Source: SVQP01 sp045660125 (GTDB lineage: Bacteria > Bacillota > Clostridia > Oscillospirales > CAG-272). From it: a stretch of DNA of 9,650 nt. Position 1 is the stretch's first letter. Each line of letters begins with the position of its first letter. The stretch spans positions 1 through 9,650 of the forward strand of contig JAZRDG010000140.1 of assembly GCA_045660125.1 (NCBI GenBank), read 5' to 3'. The notes beneath the pieces are model-generated. The model was not told the origin of the DNA and did not search any database. It saw nothing but the letters and a program-made list of their open reading frames with translations. Below, piece after piece: positions 5,702 to 9,650 of this stretch. The position numbers and the translations under genes were made by a program.

Positions 5702-7948
5702 TTACAGCCACGCCGGTGGCTCTTCGGGGATGGGCGGAAATTCGTTTGCGGGGTCAGCCCACGTGCCACCACCGCCGCCGGGGGTAGCGTCGCGCTGCGG
5801 ACGCGGCGTGTCGGCAAAGACAAAAGTAGTCTTGCCCTCGCTCATTTTGAGCTTTGCAGAAAAGCTCTTGCCCGATTTTTGCGAAACAAAGCCGTCAAGC
5901 ACGTCGGTCTCGCCCGTCTCGATCAGCTGCTTGGCAAGTCCTACAGAGATGGTCTTGCCGCAGATGTAGGTCTTGATCTGGAACGGACAGCCCTCCTTGT
6001 ATCCCGCGCAAACGTAGCCGTATTTGCCGCGGAAGATCTCCTTGCCGCACATGGGGCAAGTGCTGATATGGTCGCCAAACATGCCGATATCGTTGTCCGT
6101 GCCCAGCCCCTGCTTTTGCGCTGCAAAGATCGCACCGATCTCGCGCTCGGCAAGAGAGACCGCATCGGTCTGCGTTGCCTGTCCGCGGAATACCTGCTTG
6201 AGCGCCTTGCCCATCTCGCAGGTCTTGTATTTATCCATGCCGATGCCCATGCGATCCAGCGACTCTACCAGATAAATGCCGCCGGGCAGAATGGTGTACA
6301 CGTCCTTTTTGAGCTGAATGTAGCCCGAATTGCGCGCGTTATCGATAATGCCCGTGCGCGTTGCCTCGGTGCCCAGCTCCACGCCCTCCAGCATTGCCTT
6401 GTACTCGGCAACGTCGTTAGCACCCATGCTGTCCGCCATTTGCGCTGCCTGCTCGTCATCTGCCGCCTTTTCCTCGCGGAAGGGGTTTTTGAGATAGTTG
6501 AGCAGCGTTTCCGTAGTATAGTGCTTGGGCGGTGTGGTCTCCTTTTCGGTGGGCTTGAAGATATGGTTGACCTTGTCGCCCTTCTCAAGGCGCGGCAGCA
6601 CCTTATCCTTTGCGCCGCCGTCATCGTATTTCATCCAGCCCGGCTCGATGATGACCGTACCCTTGAGCGAAAATTCCTCATAGTCGCCCACCTTGACCAT
6701 GATCTCGGTGCGCTCTGCAAGGCAATCCTTGGCGCAGAATACCGCCACAAAGCGACGGAACACGGTGGAATACACCTGATTTTCCGCCTCGCTCAGTCTG
6801 CCCTTTTCGGGGATCTTGTAGGTGGGGGTGATTGCCGAGTGCGACTCGATTTTGGAGTCGTCGAAAATCTTTTTGCTGTCCTTAAAGGTCACGGGGTAGC
6901 CTATCTTGGCAATGCCCGCAAGAATTTTCTTGACCTTATCCTTCTCGGCGGTCGCCATGTACTCCGAGTTGGTTCGGGGATAGGTCAGATACCCCTGCTC
7001 GTACAGACGCTGCACGATCTCAAGGCTATCCTTCATGGGCATTTTATATTTCTTTGCAAGCGTGCTTTGCAGCTTGGAAAGCGAGAACAGCTTGCCCGGC
7101 ATGACCGTTTCCTTTTTGCGCTTTACACCCGTGACGATGGCGTCCGCCTCGTTATAAGCGCGGCAAAGCTGCTCTGCCTTGTAGTATTCCTCGGGCTTAA
7201 ATTTTGTCTTGCCCACAAGCTCGACCACCTCACCGTTGGTCTTCTCCTTGCTGGCAATCACGCAATACTTGCCCGGCACGAAATTCTTGATTGCCATGTC
7301 GCGCTCGTAAATCGCGCGCACGATGGGCACGATGACGCGCCCCACACGCATCAGCGATCCGCATTTGAGCGTTGCGTAGCGCGTTAAATTCACGCCGTAC
7401 AGCCAGTCGATATAAGTACGCGCAAAGCCCTCGCCCGCAAGGTTATCGTACCCTGCGGCATCCTTTAAGTCGGCAAGCGCAGCAATGACGGTTTCGGGGG
7501 TCTGGTCGGGTAGCCAAAGTCTTTTTTGCGCCTTGGGCTCACCCATGGCATGCGCAATGCACAGACGAATGATGATCTCTCCCTCGCGGTCTGCGTCTCC
7601 CGCGTTGACCACGGTATCCACGTCGGGGCGGTTGCAAAGCGCGCGAATGGTCTCGAATTGCTTGACCACGCCGCTATCCACCTGCTTATCATTCCCCTTG
7701 CGCAGCTCGAAATGAAACCGTTCAGGAAAGCACGGCAGGTTGTCCATGCTCCAGCGTCCGTTTGGCGAGGGGGCGTAATACTCCACGTCGGCAAGCGAAA
7801 ACAAATGACCGAACGCCCAGGAAACCAAGTAGCCGTTGCCCTCCAGGTAGCCGTCACGGCGCGACATACGCCCGTTGCCGGGGATCTGCTCGATCGCGGC
7901 AGCGATATTGCGCCCAAGGCTGGGCTTTTCGGCAAGAATTAAGATCAT
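5702..7948 (-). CDS. topB: DNA topoisomerase III-type type IA topoisomerase
   Basis: A 748-residue type IA topoisomerase that should pass one DNA strand through a break held by a 5'-phosphotyrosine link. The N-terminal Toprim domain shows Glu7 (LAEKPS) and D118-A-D120-R-E122 for Mg binding. The active-site Tyr323 lies in LTYPRTN with Arg325 beside it, and His370 is in ESHSAITPT; these align with Glu7, Asp103/105, Tyr328 and His381 of E. coli topoisomerase III. A C-terminal zinc ribbon uses Cys631, 634, 647 and 654, followed by a topo-C repeat-like segment (about 655-712). Unusual points are MRVGRVIVP (200-208) where relatives have GRVQTP, and a flexible Gly/Pro tail (713-748). The start has AGGAG (minus strand, 7956-7960) seven bases upstream, overlapping the tadA stop. 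A house-keeping role in decatenation or recombination is likely. Similar enzymes also occur on integrative elements, but no other element genes are seen here. Confidence 0.93.
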   Translation of the reverse strand: MILILAEKPSLGRNIAAAIEQIPGNGRMSRRDGYLEGNGYLVSWAFGHLFSLADVEYYAPSPNGRWSMDNLPCFPERFHFELRKGNDKQVDSGVVKQFETIRALCNRPDVDTVVNAGDADREGEIIIRLCIAHAMGEPKAQKRLWLPDQTPETVIAALADLKDAAGYDNLAGEGFARTYIDWLYGVNLTRYATLKCGSLMRVGRVIVPIVRAIYERDMAIKNFVPGKYCVIASKEKTNGEVVELVGKTKFKPEEYYKAEQLCRAYNEADAIVTGVKRKKETVMPGKLFSLSKLQSTLAKKYKMPMKDSLEIVQRLYEQGYLTYPRTNSEYMATAEKDKVKKILAGIAKIGYPVTFKDSKKIFDDSKIESHSAITPTYKIPEKGRLSEAENQVYSTVFRRFVAVFCAKDCLAERTEIMVKVGDYEEFSLKGTVIIEPGWMKYDDGGAKDKVLPRLEKGDKVNHIFKPTEKETTPPKHYTTETLLNYLKNPFREEKAADDEQAAQMADSMGANDVAEYKAMLEGVELGTEATRTGIIDNARNSGYIQLKKDVYTILPGGIYLVESLDRMGIGMDKYKTCEMGKALKQVFRGQATQTDAVSLAEREIGAIFAAQKQGLGTDNDIGMFGDHISTCPMCGKEIFRGKYGYVCAGYKEGCPFQIKTYICGKTISVGLAKQLIETGETDVLDGFVSQKSGKSFSAKLKMSEGKTTFVFADTPRPQRDATPGGGGGTWADPANEFPPIPEEPPAWL

Positions 7949-7955
7949 ATTTGCT

Positions 7956-7960
7956 CTCCT
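7956..7960 (-). promoter_or_regulatory. Ribosome binding site of topB overlapping the tadA stop codon
   Basis: On the minus strand AGGAG covers 7956-7960 and overlaps the TAG stop of tadA (7959-7961), seven bases before the topB ATG. Ribosomes ending tadA should therefore be able to start topB directly, implying translational coupling. Confidence 0.8.
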
Positions 7961-8399
7961 ATCGTTTGGTCTTGAAAAATGCAGTTAACTCTTCTCTGCA
8001 CTCCTGCTCCATCACGCCGCCCACAAAATCGGGCATATGATAAAGCGGATATTTCTGAATGCGCATCAGGCTTCCGCACGCGCCGCCGCGCGCATCGTAT
8101 GCGCCAAATACCACGCGGTCCACCCTTGCGTTCACCAAAGCACCCGCACACATGGGGCAGGGCTCAAGCGTGACGTACAGGGTGCAGCCCGTCAGGCGAT
8201 TTGTGCCCAGTGCTGCACAGGCGCGACGAATGGCAAGCACCTCGGCATGCGCGGTAGCGTCGGGTAAGATCTCGCGCTCATTGTGCGCGCTCGCAATCAC
8301 CTCTCCGTCCTTGACCACCAAAGCACCTACGGGCACCTCACCCAAAGCAGCCCCCTGCTTTGCAAGAGAGATCGCTTGTTGCATATAGTTTATATCCAT
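7959..8399 (-). CDS. tadA: tRNA-specific adenosine deaminase TadA
   Basis: A 146-residue cytidine-deaminase-fold enzyme that converts the wobble adenosine of tRNA-Arg(ACG) to inosine. Zinc and catalytic motifs are complete: H51-A-E53 (His ligand and proton-shuttling Glu) and P80-C81-P-M-C84 (two Cys ligands). The following segment, AGALVNARVDRVVFGAYDARGGACGS, broken here by residue numbers 85-110, is typical of TadA rather than of free-base deaminases. Length is close to the family norm, and the basic C-terminus (FFKTKR) fits tRNA binding. The start has GGGAG (minus strand, 8407-8411) seven bases upstream. It is the first gene of a three-gene operon with topB (10 bases downstream) and the kinase. 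Its promoter is at 8496-8524 with a leader of about 90 bases. Confidence 0.95.
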   Translation of the reverse strand: MDINYMQQAISLAKQGAALGEVPVGALVVKDGEVIASAHNEREILPDATAHAEVLAIRRACAALGTNRLTGCTLYVTLEPCPMCAGALVNARVDRVVFGAYDARGGACGSLMRIQKYPLYHMPDFVGGVMEQECREELTAFFKTKR

Positions 8400-8441
8400 A
8401 TCCGTACTCCCAATAAAAATTCACGCATCTGCTCGCCCGAT

Positions 8442-8466
8442 AGTGTGCCGCCCTTGTCAGCACACT
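8442..8466 (-). other. Hairpin in the tadA leader
   Basis: AGTGTGC and GCACACT form a 7-bp stem around an 11-base loop (8449-8459) inside the predicted tadA 5' leader. No T-run follows, so it is not a terminator. It could be an RNA stability or regulatory element, or chance. No known riboswitch class was recognised. Confidence 0.3.
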
Positions 8467-8495
8467 TCTCTGCCCTCCCGCGTTTTCTACCTGAC

Positions 8496-8524
8496 ATTAT
8501 ACCACAAAAACGGCAGGGGTGCAA
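8496..8524 (-). promoter_or_regulatory. Sigma-A promoter of the tadA-topB-kinase operon
   Basis: On the minus strand a perfect TATAAT (8496-8501) lies 17 bases downstream of TTGCAC (8519-8524), which keeps the TTG of the -35 consensus but little else. Transcription would begin near 8489, leaving about 90 bases before the tadA ATG. The strong -10 and weak -35 suggest moderate expression or a helper factor. Confidence 0.65.
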
Positions 8525-8567
8525 GGCTTTTGCATTTTTTCGTGGGCAAAGTTCTTGTGGCAGGCAC

Positions 8568-8621
8568 GGGAGGAGCAAGCCCCTCCCCTACCCACGGCGG
8601 GGTTGCGAAATCATGACCCGC
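8568..8621. repeat. GC-rich double-hairpin intergenic element
   Basis: GGGAGG (8568-8573) pairs with CCTCCC (8582-8587) across an 8-base loop. It is followed by GCGGGGT (8597-8603), which pairs with ACCCGC (8616-8621) with one bulged G. No T-run or gene accompanies it. From memory, short GC-rich elements of this look (GTAGGGGAGGGGC on the minus strand) recur between genes of gut Clostridia, so it may be a dispersed repeat. Copy number cannot be judged from one window. It fills most of the otherwise empty part of the 288-base gap between gdhA and tadA. Confidence 0.4.
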
Positions 8622-8641
8622 ATTTAGCCTCAACTAACATC

Positions 8642-8676
8642 AAAAAAAAGGAAACGGCTCACACCGTTCCCTTTTT
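8642..8676 (-). terminator. Rho-independent terminator of gdhA
   Basis: On the minus strand GGGAACGG pairs with CCGTTTCC (plus-strand 8664-8671 and 8650-8657, one G-T wobble) around a 6-base loop. The eight A at 8642-8649 give a run of eight T on the minus strand. It lies 11 bases after the gdhA stop codon at 8688-8690. Confidence 0.9.
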
Positions 8677-8687
8677 GATTATGTATT

Positions 8688-9650
8688 TTAGACGATACCC
8701 TGTGCCAGCATTGCATCTGCGACCTTTTCGAAGCCCGCGACGTTTGCGCCTGCGACCAGGTCGCCCTCCATGCCGTACTTCTTTGCAGCGGCTACGGAGT
8801 TGTTGAAGATATCGGACATGATCTGGTGCAGCTTAGCATCAACCTCTTCTGCAGTCCAGGAGTAGCGCATGGAGTTCTGGCCCATTTCCAGACCGGAAAC
8901 TGCTACGCCACCTGCGTTCACTGCCTTGGAGGGAGCGATATAAACGCCGTTCTCCTTGAGGTACTCAAACGCCTCTGCGGTGGTGGGCATGTTGGAAACC
9001 TCTACGTAGTACTTAACGCCGTTTGCAACGATGTCCTTTGCGTTATCCAGGTTAACCTCGTTCTGGGTTGCACAAGGCATAACAACATCAACCTTCTGCT
9101 CCCAAGGACGCTTGCCGGGGAAGAACTGCACGCCAAACTTATCAGCGTAATCCTGTACCTTATCTCTGCCGGATGCACGCATTTCAAGCATGTACGCGAT
9201 CTTTTCCTCGGTGCAAATGCCGTCGGGATCGTAAACGTAACCGTCGGGACCCGAAATGGTGACAACCTTACCGCCAAGCTCGGTGACCTTCTTAACAGTA
9301 CCCCAAGCCACGTTACCAAAGCCGGAAACAGCAAAGGTCTTGCCCTTGATGTCCTCGCCCAGGTACTTGAGCATTTCAACGGTGTAGTAAACCGCGCCAA
9401 AGCCGGTAGCCTCGGGACGGATGAGCGAGCCGCCGTATGCGCGACCCTTACCCGTCAGCACGCCCTCATAGCGGTTGACAAGTCTCTTGTACTGACCGTA
9501 CATATAACCAACCTCACGTGCGCCTACGCCGATGTCACCTGCGGGAACGTCGGTATCGGGACCTACGTGACGGAACAGCTCGGACATAAAGCTCTGGCAG
9601 AATGCCATGATCTCACGGTCGCTCTTGCCTCTGGGGTCAAAGTCGGAGCC
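8688..9650 (-). CDS. gdhA: Glutamate dehydrogenase, C-terminal two thirds (5' end outside window)
   Basis: The frame runs off the right edge. The first 14 codons in the window encode GSDFDPRGKSDREI, a conserved stretch around residue 160 of bacterial hexameric glutamate dehydrogenases, so roughly 160 N-terminal residues, including the catalytic lysines, are missing. Conserved blocks present are PAGDIGVGAREVGYM, GGSLIRPEATGFG, the dinucleotide-binding SGFGNVAWG, MPCATQNEVN, NMPTT, NAGGVAVSGLEM and the C-terminal ANVAGFEKVADAMLAQG. The enzyme interconverts glutamate and 2-oxoglutarate plus ammonia using NAD(H) or NADP(H). SGFGNVA and the later SGPDGY carry the Phe and Pro found in the NAD-preferring Clostridium symbiosum enzyme, whereas E. 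coli GdhA has Ser in the first. An internal Met at 9608 is not the start because conserved sequence continues upstream. A strong terminator follows, so it is not joined to tadA. Confidence 0.95.
   Translation of the reverse strand, partial: GSDFDPRGKSDREIMAFCQSFMSELFRHVGPDTDVPAGDIGVGAREVGYMYGQYKRLVNRYEGVLTGKGRAYGGSLIRPEATGFGAVYYTVEMLKYLGEDIKGKTFAVSGFGNVAWGTVKKVTELGGKVVTISGPDGYVYDPDGICTEEKIAYMLEMRASGRDKVQDYADKFGVQFFPGKRPWEQKVDVVMPCATQNEVNLDNAKDIVANGVKYYVEVSNMPTTAEAFEYLKENGVYIAPSKAVNAGGVAVSGLEMGQNSMRYSWTAEEVDAKLHQIMSDIFNNSVAAAKKYGMEGDLVAGANVAGFEKVADAMLAQGIV

Noticed and set aside
5879..7387. Open frame of 502 codons on the plus strand opposite topB
   Set aside because: It is antisense to the topoisomerase, which has all its catalytic motifs. 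The antisense translation shows no recognisable domain and no initiation signals.
5702..7948. topB as part of an integrative or conjugative element
   Set aside because: Topoisomerase III genes occur on such elements, but here the gene is translationally coupled to tadA, and no integrase, relaxase, transfer gene or attachment repeat is present in the window.
8400..8495. Signal recognition particle RNA next to tadA, as in Bacillus
   Set aside because: The leader contains GTCAGG but not the GGAAGG...AGCAGC core of bacterial SRP RNA, and no long hairpin can be drawn.
8519..8540. Short hairpin TGCAA-GGCTT-TTGCA followed by six T on the plus strand
   Set aside because: The stem has only five base pairs and no plus-strand gene lies upstream, so a terminator role is not supported. 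It overlaps the -35 region of the minus-strand promoter.
8390..8578. 62-codon minus-strand frame upstream of tadA
   Set aside because: It would span the tadA promoter, so most of it lies upstream of the predicted transcript start. The internal Met at 8495-8497 overlaps the -10 box and has no ribosome binding site. Only the last 12 codons are kept, as a low-interest micro-ORF.

Overview
The window looks like chromosomal DNA from a Gram-positive anaerobe of the class Clostridia, probably a gut-type Oscillospiraceae or Christensenellales relative. This is inferred from AGGAGG-type ribosome binding sites, consensus sigma-A promoters, strong Rho-independent terminators, a YwaF-family membrane protein, a clostridial-type hexameric glutamate dehydrogenase and a paired heterodimeric ABC exporter. 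No mobile element, integrase, phage gene, CRISPR array, tRNA or rRNA was seen.

Layout. The left part (1-5160) is on the plus strand. It begins with the 3' part of an open reading frame resembling a glycoside-hydrolase-like domain, with an unusual cysteine-rich tail holding two equally spaced C-x2-C-x12-C units. Next come a YwaF-like integral membrane protein behind a perfect consensus promoter, its terminator, and a second promoter driving two overlapping half-transporter genes of the multidrug-exporter type. The two half-transporters have complementary degenerate motifs: the first lost the catalytic Glu and switch His, the second lost the canonical signature Gly. They are therefore expected to form an asymmetric heterodimer with one working ATPase site. 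A strong hairpin at 5161-5197 separates this half from the convergent minus-strand half and can end transcription in both directions.

The right part (5195-9650) is on the minus strand. Read in the direction of transcription it starts with a partial glutamate dehydrogenase gene (its 5' part lies beyond the window) and its terminator. A 288-base intergenic stretch follows, with a GC-rich paired-hairpin element, a promoter and a roughly 90-base leader. Then comes a tight three-gene operon: tadA (tRNA adenosine deaminase), a type IA topoisomerase of the topoisomerase III group, and a shikimate-kinase-like P-loop kinase.

Most genes belong to known families. No clearly new multi-gene system was found. 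The points most worth a second look are the duplicated cysteine motif at the left edge, the divergent substrate site of the shikimate-kinase-like protein, the coenzyme-site residues of the glutamate dehydrogenase, the altered motif and odd C-terminal tail of the topoisomerase, and the intergenic hairpin element.
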